8,019 nt of DNA from Pseudomonadota bacterium (GTDB lineage: Bacteria > Pseudomonadota > Alphaproteobacteria > Rhizobiales > Devosiaceae): contig JAEYTN010000116.1 of assembly GCA_023433985.1 (NCBI GenBank), forward strand, positions 1 through 8,019. Reading direction: 5' to 3'. The notes beneath the pieces are model-generated. The model saw nothing but the letters and a program-made list of their open reading frames with translations, was not told the DNA's origin and made no database searches. Positions 1 through 6,337 of the stretch are shown piece after piece. Positions within the stretch are counted from its first letter, which is position 1, and every line of letters begins with the position of its first letter. The position numbers and the translations under genes are program-made.

Positions 1-3000
1 GATTGGCGCCGGTCGCGGCGCGCTTCAGCAACTGCTCGAACTCGCTCATATAGGTCGCGGCGGTCTTGGCGAAGTCGGGGTCGCGCTGGATGCGCTTGCG
101 GACTTCGTCGTAGGTCGCCTGGCCGGTCAGCGTGTAGATGCGACGCGAGAAGACGTTCTGCTCGCCCGACTGGTATCGCTGCCAGGCCTCGGCCAGTGCG
201 CCCTGGTCCATTGCCTGGGCGATCTCCTCGGTTAGGGTCGAAAGGCCCTGCTGGGGAGCGACCGGAGCCGGAGCGGGGGCAGCCGGTGCCGCCACCGGAG
301 CCGACGGGCCCGAGGCGTTCCGCAGCACGTCGCGGAGCCAACCGCCGCCTTCCGCTGCCTTCTGCTCGGTGGAACGGGCAGCCGCAGGAGCCGGCGCTGC
401 CGGACGCGGAGCAGTGGTGGCGGGAACCTCCGGCATCGGCACGAAGCGCTGGGCAGCCGGCTGCGGTGCAGGGGCCTGAGCCGCAGGGGCCGGGCGGGCC
501 GGCTCGTGGCGGGGCTCTGCCTGCCGCGCCGGCTCGGGCCGGGACAGCGGGGCATCCTCACGGGCGATCGACTGCCGGGTCGGAGCGGCCGGGCGGCGCT
601 CGCTCAGGTCATGCGTCTGCGGCTGGGACCGGACGATGGCGTTGAGCTCGGCGAGGGCCTCGATCTGCTCGGCGACGACGCGGCGCATCGCGGCGGCGCT
701 CGACTTGGTTTCCTCGGGCAGTTCCATGACGCCGCGGGCCAGCTCGGAGCGGGTGGCTTCGAGTTCGGTGCCGACTTCCTTGGCGGTTTCGCGCATGGCG
801 GCGGCAGTCTCGTTGAACCGCTGCGTCGCGGCCTCGAGCGCCTGCTGCATTTCGAGGATCATGGTCGCCTGGGTCTGGCGCAGGGCGTCCGCCGCACGCT
901 GGCTTTCGGTGCCCGCAGTGTTGGTGAACGAGCCGAGCTGGGTGGCGACGCGCTGCGAGGTCGACTCGAGTGCTTCCTCCAACAGGTTCGTGCTCTTGCC
1001 CAGCACCGTTTCCATCTGCTCCGTGGTCTGGTTGAGCGCGGTCTTGAGGCGTTCCTGGGTGGCCGCGATGGCCGTTTCCATCTCGCCGGTCGACGTGGTG
1101 AGGGCGCCGTGCATCTGCTCGGTCGTCGAGCTCAGCACGGTCTGCACCTGCTCGGTGGTGGCCGCGAGGGCCGACTGCACCTGCTCGGCGGTCGAATTGA
1201 GGACGGTCTGCACCTGGTCGGTAGTCGTGCCGAGCGCATCCTGCACGCGGGTTGTGGTCGAGTTGAGCACGCCTTCGAGCTGGTCCGTGGTGGCCGCGAG
1301 GGCCGACTGCACCTGCTCGGTCGTCGAGGTCAGCACGCTCTGCAGCTGGTTGGTGGTGTCGCCCAGCGCATTGGTGATCGAGCCCGAGGTCTGCTCCAGC
1401 GTCTCGGCGACGTTGGAGGTGGTCGAAGCGAGCAGCTGCTCCATCGACATGCGGGCGACGCCCAAGCGTTCCTCGGTCTCGTTGACGGTGTCGGCAATCG
1501 ACTGCGCGAAGCTGCGCATCCGCATGTCGATCTCGTCGGCCCGCGAGGCGAAGCTGCCAGCCAGCTCGTCCATGGCGTTGCGACGCTCGTCGAGCATGCC
1601 GAGGGTGAAGCTCGAGGTCGAGTTGAGGTTCTCGGCGGCCTTGTCGATCGAGGCGGCTTCCGCCCCCAGGTTGCCGAGGATAGCGCCGAACTCGGTGACC
1701 ATGGTCTGGATCGTGGTCTGCAGGGCGCCCACATGCGTGGTCACCATGCGGCCCGCCTCCTCGGTCGAGGAAATCGCCTCGCGCACCGTGGTCGAGTAGG
1801 TGTGGGTCTGCTGGGCGACCGAGTTCTCGAGGTTGGCGAGGTTGGCGGTCGAGGCGTCGAGCACCTTCTGCAGCAGCATGTTGGAGTCGTTGAGCTTGCC
1901 CAGCGCCGCCGTCACGTCGGTGAGGATGCGCGAGGTCGACTGGCTCATCAGGTCCTCGGCGGCCGAGGCGTTGGTGATGAGCGCCTGCTGCAGCACGTTG
2001 CCGTGGTTCTCGAGCGCCATCTGCAGCTGCGCCGAACGGTCGGTGACGAGCTCGGAGAAGGCGTCGGTCTGCTCGGTGACGACGCGGTTGATCTCGGCGA
2101 CCTTGCCCCCGATCGCGTCCGCCGCGGCCACGGCCTTGATCGAGATCAGGTCGTCGATGTCGCGCGAGGCGACGTTGATCAGGTCGAGCGCATTGCGGAC
2201 GGCCACATCCATGCGGTCGGCCGTGGCGGTGACGTCATCGGCGATACCCTGCGTGGCGGCCACGATGCGACGGGAGATGGTCTCCTCGATGCGGTCGGCG
2301 CCGGCCTCGAGGTCGGTCATCGACTGAACCAGCGCCGTGTTGATCGCGGTGTTGAGCGAAGCCAGGCGCTCGGCCGTGATGTCGGCGCGGGCGGTGATGG
2401 CCTCGGGCAGGGTGCCCAGCCGCTGGTCGACCATGTCGGTGATCGCCTTGCGGGCCGAGTTGACGCCGGTCTCGATGATGTCCGCGGCAGTGCGGGCGCT
2501 GTCGCCCACGGTCGATGCGGCGTGGTCGATGCGGCCGGTCACGCCGGTCTCCGCGTCGGCCATGCGCAGGATGGCGCTCTCGACGCCGCGACCCATGGAC
2601 TCGCTGACCTCGGACACCTTGGACTGGATCAGGGTCGCCACCTGCGAGGCGCGCTCGCCCATCGCGTCGGCAACGTTGCGCAGCGAGGTGTCGATCTTGT
2701 CGCGAGCCGCGGTGCCCTGGGCGTCGATGGTGCGGGCCAGTTCCGCCGTGCGCTCGCCGATAGCGGCGGCGATGCCGACGGTGTGGGTGCCCAGCGTCTC
2801 GGCGAGCTGCTGGGTGCGGGCGTTGAGCGCCTCGGCGAGCTCGGCCGAACGGGTCGACACGGTGCCGGCCAGCGTCTGCGTACGCTGGTCGAGGCTCTCC
2901 GCCAGCGCTTCGGCGCGCATGTCGAAGTTGGCGTTGATCGCCTGAAGCCGCACGTCGAGGTTGTCGGTTAGCGCCGTGGCGCGCAGGTCGAGGTTCTGGT

Positions 3001-5557
3001 TCAGCGTCTCGGCGCGGGCATCGAGGCCCTCGTTGATGACACGGGTATGCGTCTCGAGGCCGTCCGTGAGGGCGGTGATCCGGCCATCGAGGCCATCATT
3101 CAGGGCGCGCGTGTGGGTGAGCAGGCTGTCGCTGATACCCTGCACACGAGAGTCGAGGCTGTCGTTCAGCGCCTTGGTACCCTGCTGCAGGATGCCGTCG
3201 ATCTCCTCGGCACGGCCGCCGAACACGCCGGTGATCTGTTCGGCGCGGTTGGCGAGGCTGCTGTCGATGGCCTGCACGTGGGTCATGATGGTGGTGTCGA
3301 GCGCCTGCGCATGGCCGGAGATGGTCCGGTCAAAGGCGGTGACATGCTGGCCCAGAGTATGGTCGAGCTCGCCAGCGCGGCGGGAAATGGCGCTGTCCAG
3401 CTCTGCAGTGCGGGTGCTCAGGGCTTCGTCGAGCGCGGCGGTGCGCGAGGTCAGCGCGGCCTCGACCTCGCCGGCACGGCTCGCCAGCGTCTGGCTCAGT
3501 TCGCCGGTGCGGGTTGCAATGATTTGCGCCAGCTCGTTGGCGTTGGTGCTGACCGTCTGCCCGAGGCTGGCTGTACGCGTGGTGATCGCCTGCTCGAGTT
3601 CGTTGGTGCGGGTGGTGAGCGCCAGCTCCAGCTCGCGGGTGCGGCCCGACAGCGCGTCGTCGATCTCGCGGGCCCGGCCGAGCAGGGTCTCGGAGAAGTC
3701 GACGTTGCGGTTCTGCAGCGTCTCGTTGAGCAGGCTGGTCCGGCCATCGAGCGCGTCGGCGATGACCTGGACGTGCCCCTCGAGCGAGTCCGAAATCTCG
3801 CGAGAGCGGTTGGCAATCGTCTCGGTGATCTGCTTGGTGCGCTGGCCGAGCGTCTCGGTCATCTCGCGGGTACGCTGCGACACGATCTCGTTGAAGTGCT
3901 CGCTCTTCTCGTCGAGCGCGATCTCCAGCACGTTGGCGCGGGCGGCGAAGCTCGCATTGTGCTTGTCGAGCGCCTCGACCAGCTTCTCGCCCTTGTCGCC
4001 GATCACGCTGTCGAGGCCCGCAAGGCGGGTGTCGATGGCGGATGCGATCTCGTCGAGGCGCGAGTCGAACTGCGCGAGGTTCTGCGAGCCCGCACCGGTG
4101 AGGGTAACGCGGGCGCGCTCGGTGGTGTCGTCAAGGGCGCCGGAAAGCTCGATCATCGCCGACTGCAGGCGCGACTCCATCGAGTTCACCTGGATCTGCA
4201 CCTGCTCGTCGAGCTGATGCGACAGGCCCGACAGCAGTTGCTCGGCTTCACGGGCGCGGCCGGTGATGTCCGAGGCGATGCGGGTGCCGATCATGTCGAG
4301 CGCGCTCGATACTTCATGGCCGCGATCGCGCAACTGGTCGAGGAGCGTGATGCCGCCCTGGCTCAGCAGCTTGGCGAGCGAGGAAGTGCGGTTGTCGATG
4401 GCGTCCGACAGGGTGACGGTGCGGCTGTCGAGGGCTTCGGTCAGCGACTCGAGGCGCTGGTCGATCACCGCGCTCAGTTCCTGCGTGCGGTTCTCGAACG
4501 CACCCGAGATGGTACCGGCGCGGTCCTCGAGCGTGATGTTCAGCCGCGAGGCGGAATCGTCGAGCGCGACCAGCAGGTGGCTGGTGCGCTGGTCGATCAG
4601 CGACACGAAGCTTTCGGTCCGCTCGCCGAAGGCGCCGTTCAGCGAGTTGCCCGCCGTTTCCAGCGCCTTGGTCAGGTTGCCACCCGACTCCACGATGGTG
4701 CCGGCGATGCGCTGCGAGATCATGTCGAGGTCGAAGACGAGGCCCGTATGGCTCTCGGTGATCGCCTCTCGGACACGCTCGGTGTTGGTGATCACGGCCT
4801 CGCGCTGGCTGGCGAGCTCCTGGATCAGGGCACGCATGCGCGACTCATTGTCGGAATAGGTGCGTTCGAGCGCGGTGACCTCGTTGTGGATCATCACCTC
4901 GAGCTCGCCGGCGCGCGACAGGGCGCGCTCCAGGCCATCGCCCAGCGCGTTGACCTCGCGTCGCACGGCCTGGCCGACCGACGCGACCTTCTCGGAGGCG
5001 GTGGTCTCCGGCTCGGCGAGGCGGATCGCCGCCTGCGTGACTGCGGCTGCGGCGTTGCGGAGGTCCTGCGCGCGGCGGATCAGCGTGGCGACGGCGAAGA
5101 TGCCGATCACCGGAACAATCGCGAGGGCCAGCAGGCCGATGAAGTCGTTCGAACCCCAGAAAGCGGCGGTACCGAGTTCGGAGCCGTTGCGGATCATGGC
5201 GACGAGCCCGATCGCCACCACCCAGCCGAGCGAGACGAGGGCGGCCACCATGGTGGTGTTACCAGCCGGCTTCTGCTGCAGGCCGTATAGGATTTTGCTC
5301 GACTGGAAGCGGTCGTCGTTGGCCACCGAGCCCGTCTGCGCCACGAACTTGTCGGCGGTGCGCTGCCGCTCGGTGCGCGCCGAGTTGTCGCGCTGCACGG
5401 GCTTGGGACCCAGCGTCGGGGCAGGGCGTTCGGCAGGTTCTTCAGCGGCGGCCGGCTGGTCGAGGCCGGCAAACACCGAGTCCTTGAGTGCGTCCTCCAC
5501 GGCAGAGAAAGCCAGCGTTGCGGGATCGTTCTGGGGGGAGGAAGACTTCTTGGCCAT
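1..5557 (-). CDS. gpr: Growth Pole Ring (GPR)-like giant coiled-coil membrane protein, 3' end beyond window
   Basis: One reading frame is open from the ATG at 5557 to the left edge: 1852 codons without a stop, starting MAKKSSSPQN. Order of parts: polar N-terminus (1-100); two hydrophobic helices at about 103-121 and 138-160 joined by a short loop; long alpha-helical region (about 165-1640) rich in Ala, Leu, Thr, Glu and Arg with exact 11-residue periodicity in at least three blocks; Pro/Ala-rich linker (about 1652-1771); and a C-terminal segment (about 1772 onward, motif FSRRIYTL near 1803) that looks globular and is cut by the edge. Size, N-terminal membrane anchor and apolipoprotein-like repeats match the Agrobacterium Growth Pole Ring protein of about 2100 residues, which forms a ring at the growing pole and is needed for polar growth and rod shape. 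Such proteins are often labelled kinesin-like, apolipoprotein or EzrA-like. Family assignment comes from architecture, not a search. The ATG has only a weak own Shine-Dalgarno and follows a 14-codon upstream ORF. Confidence 0.85.
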   Translation of the reverse strand, partial: MAKKSSSPQNDPATLAFSAVEDALKDSVFAGLDQPAAAEEPAERPAPTLGPKPVQRDNSARTERQRTADKFVAQTGSVANDDRFQSSKILYGLQQKPAGNTTMVAALVSLGWVVAIGLVAMIRNGSELGTAAFWGSNDFIGLLALAIVPVIGIFAVATLIRRAQDLRNAAAAVTQAAIRLAEPETTASEKVASVGQAVRREVNALGDGLERALSRAGELEVMIHNEVTALERTYSDNESRMRALIQELASQREAVITNTERVREAITESHTGLVFDLDMISQRIAGTIVESGGNLTKALETAGNSLNGAFGERTESFVSLIDQRTSHLLVALDDSASRLNITLEDRAGTISGAFENRTQELSAVIDQRLESLTEALDSRTVTLSDAIDNRTSSLAKLLSQGGITLLDQLRDRGHEVSSALDMIGTRIASDITGRAREAEQLLSGLSHQLDEQVQIQVNSMESRLQSAMIELSGALDDTTERARVTLTGAGSQNLAQFDSRLDEIASAIDTRLAGLDSVIGDKGEKLVEALDKHNASFAARANVLEIALDEKSEHFNEIVSQRTREMTETLGQRTKQITETIANRSREISDSLEGHVQVIADALDGRTSLLNETLQNRNVDFSETLLGRAREIDDALSGRTRELELALTTRTNELEQAITTRTASLGQTVSTNANELAQIIATRTGELSQTLASRAGEVEAALTSRTAALDEALSTRTAELDSAISRRAGELDHTLGQHVTAFDRTISGHAQALDTTIMTHVQAIDSSLANRAEQITGVFGGRAEEIDGILQQGTKALNDSLDSRVQGISDSLLTHTRALNDGLDGRITALTDGLETHTRVINEGLDARAETLNQNLDLRATALTDNLDVRLQAINANFDMRAEALAESLDQRTQTLAGTVSTRSAELAEALNARTQQLAETLGTHTVGIAAAIGERTAELARTIDAQGTAARDKIDTSLRNVADAMGERASQVATLIQSKVSEVSESMGRGVESAILRMADAETGVTGRIDHAASTVGDSARTAADIIETGVNSARKAITDMVDQRLGTLPEAITARADITAERLASLNTAINTALVQSMTDLEAGADRIEETISRRIVAATQGIADDVTATADRMDVAVRNALDLINVASRDIDDLISIKAVAAADAIGGKVAEINRVVTEQTDAFSELVTDRSAQLQMALENHGNVLQQALITNASAAEDLMSQSTSRILTDVTAALGKLNDSNMLLQKVLDASTANLANLENSVAQQTHTYSTTVREAISSTEEAGRMVTTHVGALQTTIQTMVTEFGAILGNLGAEAASIDKAAENLNSTSSFTLGMLDERRNAMDELAGSFASRADEIDMRMRSFAQSIADTVNETEERLGVARMSMEQLLASTTSNVAETLEQTSGSITNALGDTTNQLQSVLTSTTEQVQSALAATTDQLEGVLNSTTTRVQDALGTTTDQVQTVLNSTAEQVQSALAATTEQVQTVLSSTTEQMHGALTTSTGEMETAIAATQERLKTALNQTTEQMETVLGKSTNLLEEALESTSQRVATQLGSFTNTAGTESQRAADALRQTQATMILEMQQALEAATQRFNETAAAMRETAKEVGTELEATRSELARGVMELPEETKSSAAAMRRVVAEQIEALAELNAIVRSQPQTHDLSERRPAAPTRQSIAREDAPLSRPEPARQAEPRHEPARPAPAAQAPAPQPAAQRFVPMPEVPATTAPRPAAPAPAAARSTEQKAAEGGGWLRDVLRNASGPSAPVAAPAAPAPAPVAPQQGLSTLTEEIAQAMDQGALAEAWQRYQSGEQNVFSRRIYTLTGQATYDEVRKRIQRDPDFAKTAATYMSEFEQLLKRAATGAN
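929..1423 (-). repeat. Hendecad repeat block 3: 15 Thr/Gln-type 11-residue units
   Basis: Residues 1379-1543 hold 15 units of 11 residues with different chemistry from block 2. The anchor is Thr-Thr or Ser-Thr rather than Arg, and units read TTEQVQSALAA, TTDQVQTVLNS or TTEQMETVLGK. Leu/Val/Met remain at the core positions, so the fold is presumably still a hendecad coiled coil but with a neutral-to-acidic, polar surface. The DNA is much more homogeneous here than in block 2 and contains near-identical 33-bp units, which suggests more recent amplification or gene conversion. Confidence 0.82.
1155..1320 (-). repeat. 34-bp perfect direct repeat, offset by four hendecad units
   Basis: Bases 1155-1188 and 1287-1320 are identical over 34 bases. 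The offset is 132 bp, exactly four 33-bp units, so both copies encode the same residues (EQVQSALAATT) in register. Such identity within a diverged repeat array points to a recent tandem duplication or gene conversion inside block 3. Confidence 0.85.
2726..3946 (-). repeat. Hendecad repeat block 2: 37 consecutive 11-residue units with basic anchors
   Basis: Residues 538-944 form 37 successive 11-residue units without a single insertion or deletion (37 x 33 bp). The anchor residue at 540, 551, 562 and so on to 936 is Arg, Lys or His in 35 of 37 units; the exceptions are Asn672 and Gly793. Typical units are SRTAALDEALS and TRTAELDSAIS, with Leu/Ile/Val mostly at +4 and +8 from the anchor and Thr/Ala often at +1. 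An 11-residue period gives a nearly straight, slightly right-handed coiled coil rather than the left-handed heptad type. A block of three anchors (511, 522, 533) precedes it, separated by a 7-residue phase step. Units differ enough at the DNA level that the array looks old and selected at protein level. Confidence 0.88.
4364..4627 (-). repeat. Hendecad (11-residue) repeat block 1, 8 units
   Basis: Residues 311-398 of the GPR-like protein repeat every 11 residues (33 bp). The anchor position is Arg at 313, 324, 346, 357, 368, 379 and 390, with Ser at 335. Typical units read DQRLESLTEAL and DSRTVTLSDAI, with small or hydrophobic residues spaced 3-4-4, the a-d-h pattern of a hendecad coiled coil. 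A Gly-Gly at 401-402 ends the block. It is the shorter of two basic-anchor blocks. Confidence 0.8.
5078..5251 (-). other. Two transmembrane helices of the GPR-like protein
   Basis: Residues 103-121 (begin MVAALVSLGWVVAIGLVA) and about 138-160 (contain GLLALAIVPVIGIFAVATL) are the only long hydrophobic stretches in the visible 1852 residues. They form a hairpin separated by a short polar loop (RNGSELGTAAFWGSND). Arg-Arg follows the second helix and Arg/Lys-containing sequence precedes the first, so the positive-inside rule suggests that both the N-terminus and the long coiled coil are cytoplasmic and that the protein hangs from the inner membrane. Topology is inferred. Confidence 0.75.
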
Positions 5558-5562
5558 ACTCG

Positions 5563-5607
5563 TTACAACTCTCGCATCGGCACTCGGCGGGCCTTTAGAG
5601 TAGGCAT
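5563..5607 (-). CDS. 14-codon upstream ORF (possible leader peptide) before gpr
   Basis: An ATG at 5607 opens a frame encoding MPTLKARRVPMREL, ending with TAA at 5565-5563. It is preceded by the best Shine-Dalgarno match of the region (GGAGGTGG, about 7 nt from GGAGG to the ATG). Its stop lies 5 nt before the gpr ATG, and it is in a different frame from gpr, so it is not an N-terminal extension. Ribosomes ending here would be well placed to reinitiate on gpr, which itself has only a weak GAGAG 12 nt upstream. The peptide has no Trp, His or Cys run typical of attenuators. It may be a translational-coupling device, or the signal may be coincidence. Confidence 0.4.
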   Translation of the reverse strand: MPTLKARRVPMREL

Positions 5608-5611
5608 TGGA

Positions 5612-5619
5612 CCACCTCC
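5612..5619 (-). promoter_or_regulatory. Strong Shine-Dalgarno serving the upstream ORF rather than gpr
   Basis: On the minus strand this reads GGAGGTGG, a 7-base exact complement to the 16S rRNA anti-Shine-Dalgarno core. It stands 4 nt from the upstream-ORF ATG (5607) but about 54 nt from the gpr ATG (5557), too far to serve gpr directly. No ATG, GTG or TTG in the gpr frame lies at a suitable distance, so the site argues for initiation on the short ORF first. Confidence 0.5.
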
Positions 5620-5710
5620 GATCATTCGGAAGCGTTCCAAATTGGGTAAAATGCGACTCAAATGCCCCGCAGTCTGCCCGACAACCCTAACCCCGCCGCA
5701 CGCTGGGTAA

Positions 5711-5739
5711 TGCCTCAAACATACATTCAATTTGAGGCA
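5711..5739. promoter_or_regulatory. Perfect 9-bp inverted repeat (candidate operator)
   Basis: TGCCTCAAA at 5711-5719 is mirrored exactly by TTTGAGGCA at 5731-5739, with an 11-nt AT-rich spacer. The centre-to-centre distance of the arms is 20 bp, about two helical turns, which fits a dimeric DNA-binding protein better than a terminator; there is no T-tract. It lies between two divergent genes, 15 nt from the CtrA-type site. The protein that binds it is unknown. Confidence 0.5.
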
Positions 5740-5753
5740 AACCGAACGCTTTC

Positions 5754-5768
5754 TTAATGGAAGGTTAA
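5754..5768. promoter_or_regulatory. CtrA-type binding site, TTAA-N7-TTAA
   Basis: The plus strand reads TTAATGGAAGGTTAA, and the minus strand TTAACCTTCCATTAA: a perfect TTAA-N7-TTAA, the consensus of the alphaproteobacterial cell-cycle regulator CtrA, including the favoured TTAACC half on the minus strand. It lies 197 nt upstream of the gpr ATG and 133 nt upstream of the preferred hpt start. The four-base arms are rare in GC-rich DNA, which strengthens the match, but function is inferred from the motif and the roles of the flanking genes. Confidence 0.6.
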
Positions 5769-5900
5769 TATCAAGGCGGGACCGTGGCCGGTTAAGGGCA
5801 AGCCCCGCCTTATCCCCTTCAATTTAATCCGCCGTTCATGCCGGTCGGCATACCCTCCCGCCAATGCTCCGAAGTGGGCGATACGAACAGGGTCGCAGGG

Positions 5901-6293
5901 ATGGCAAAGAGTACTGCGCTTGAGGCGGGGCGGGACGCACCGCGCGAAGCGCGCGCCCACAGTCCTATCGACATGGAGCACCTGAGCCGCCAGGCGTTGG
6001 GTGATCCCGGCCTGCAGGATGAGGTGCTGCGCCTTTATTCGCGCATGTCACAGGTCTACCTGAGCCGCATCGAGGAGAGCACCTCGGTCCCGATGCTGCT
6101 GGAGCACCTTCACACGCTGAAGAGCGCTGCCGCCGGCATCGGCGCCTGGGGCGTGCGCGATCTCGCAAGGCTCGTCGAGGACGAGCTTCGATCCGGCGGC
6201 CCGGTCAGGCCCGAGCGGATCGAGGACATCGCCGTTGCTGTTGCCGAATGCGTCGCTTTCATCGAGACCCAGCCGGCGCCACCGTCCGACTGA
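5901..6293 (+). CDS. Histidine phosphotransfer (Hpt) domain protein
   Basis: A 130-residue soluble protein, essentially a single Hpt domain (about residues 24-118). The phosphorylatable His is His71 in HTLKSAAAGIGAW, matching the HTLKGSA-type motif of Hpt proteins that pass a phosphoryl group between hybrid kinases and response regulators. A short polar N-terminus (MAKSTALEAGRDAPREARAH) precedes the helical bundle; no membrane segment, receiver or kinase domain is present. I chose the ATG at 5901 because AGGG lies 8 nt upstream and the N-terminus then fits the domain; an in-frame ATG at 5838 lacks a Shine-Dalgarno and would add 21 residues, and one at 5973 would trim the tail just before the domain. 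The gene is transcribed away from gpr, with a CtrA-type site between them. Its kinase and regulator partners are not in the window. Confidence 0.88.
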   Translation: MAKSTALEAGRDAPREARAHSPIDMEHLSRQALGDPGLQDEVLRLYSRMSQVYLSRIEESTSVPMLLEHLHTLKSAAAGIGAWGVRDLARLVEDELRSGGPVRPERIEDIAVAVAECVAFIETQPAPPSD

Positions 6294-6314
6294 TCTCGGG
6301 AGCGCCGCCTGAGA
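6294..6314 (+). terminator. Hairpin directly after hpt stop (weak terminator candidate)
   Basis: Immediately after the TGA of hpt, TCTCGGG (6294-6300) can pair with CCTGAGA (6308-6314) around a 7-nt loop, giving a 7-bp stem with one G-U pair. No T-run follows, so it is not a classical intrinsic terminator; it could stabilise the mRNA end or assist Rho-dependent termination. Confidence 0.3.
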
Positions 6315-6337
6315 CGAATGGCTGCGGGCTCCGGCGC

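Larger units (their letters stand above)
5608..5900. other. Divergent intergenic control region between gpr and hpt
   Basis: About 290 bases without a supported gene separate the upstream ORF of gpr from the hpt start. Bases 5710-5770 are clearly richer in A and T than the surroundings and carry the inverted repeat and the CtrA-type site listed separately. A single GANTC (GACTC, 5655-5659) could be a CcrM methylation site. I see no convincing -35/-10 pair on either strand, nor any tRNA or terminator. A short open frame on the minus strand (5754-5981) overlaps hpt and looks like noise. Confidence 0.6.

Noticed and set aside
2726..3946. 33-bp tandem periodicity considered as a CRISPR array or minisatellite.
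   Set aside because: There are no identical repeats with unique spacers. The period is set by 11 codons, conserved at amino-acid level and inside a continuous coding frame.
636..4859. Series of plus-strand frames of 175-418 codons end to end (636-4859).
   Set aside because: Their Ser/Arg/Val-rich sequence is the off-frame reading of the 33-bp repeats. Because 33 is a multiple of 3, every frame inherits the period, so long stop-free shadows are expected.
506..5290. Two very long plus-strand open frames (821 codons at 506-2971 and 747 codons at 3047-5290) antisense to gpr.
   Set aside because: They lie in exact codon-for-codon antisense register with gpr. They stay open because gpr avoids the codons TTA, CTA and TCA, which are rare in GC-rich genomes. 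The predicted products are compositionally odd mirror images of the repeats, with no family features.
5628..5638. Short dyad GGAA-GCG-TTCC between the upstream ORF and the CtrA-type site.
   Set aside because: Four-base arms are too short to be distinguished from chance, and no partner site is present.
5754..5981. 75-codon minus-strand frame across the start of hpt.
   Set aside because: It has no Shine-Dalgarno, a Cys/Arg/His-rich sequence without recognisable features, and it overlaps the better supported hpt gene and the CtrA-type site.
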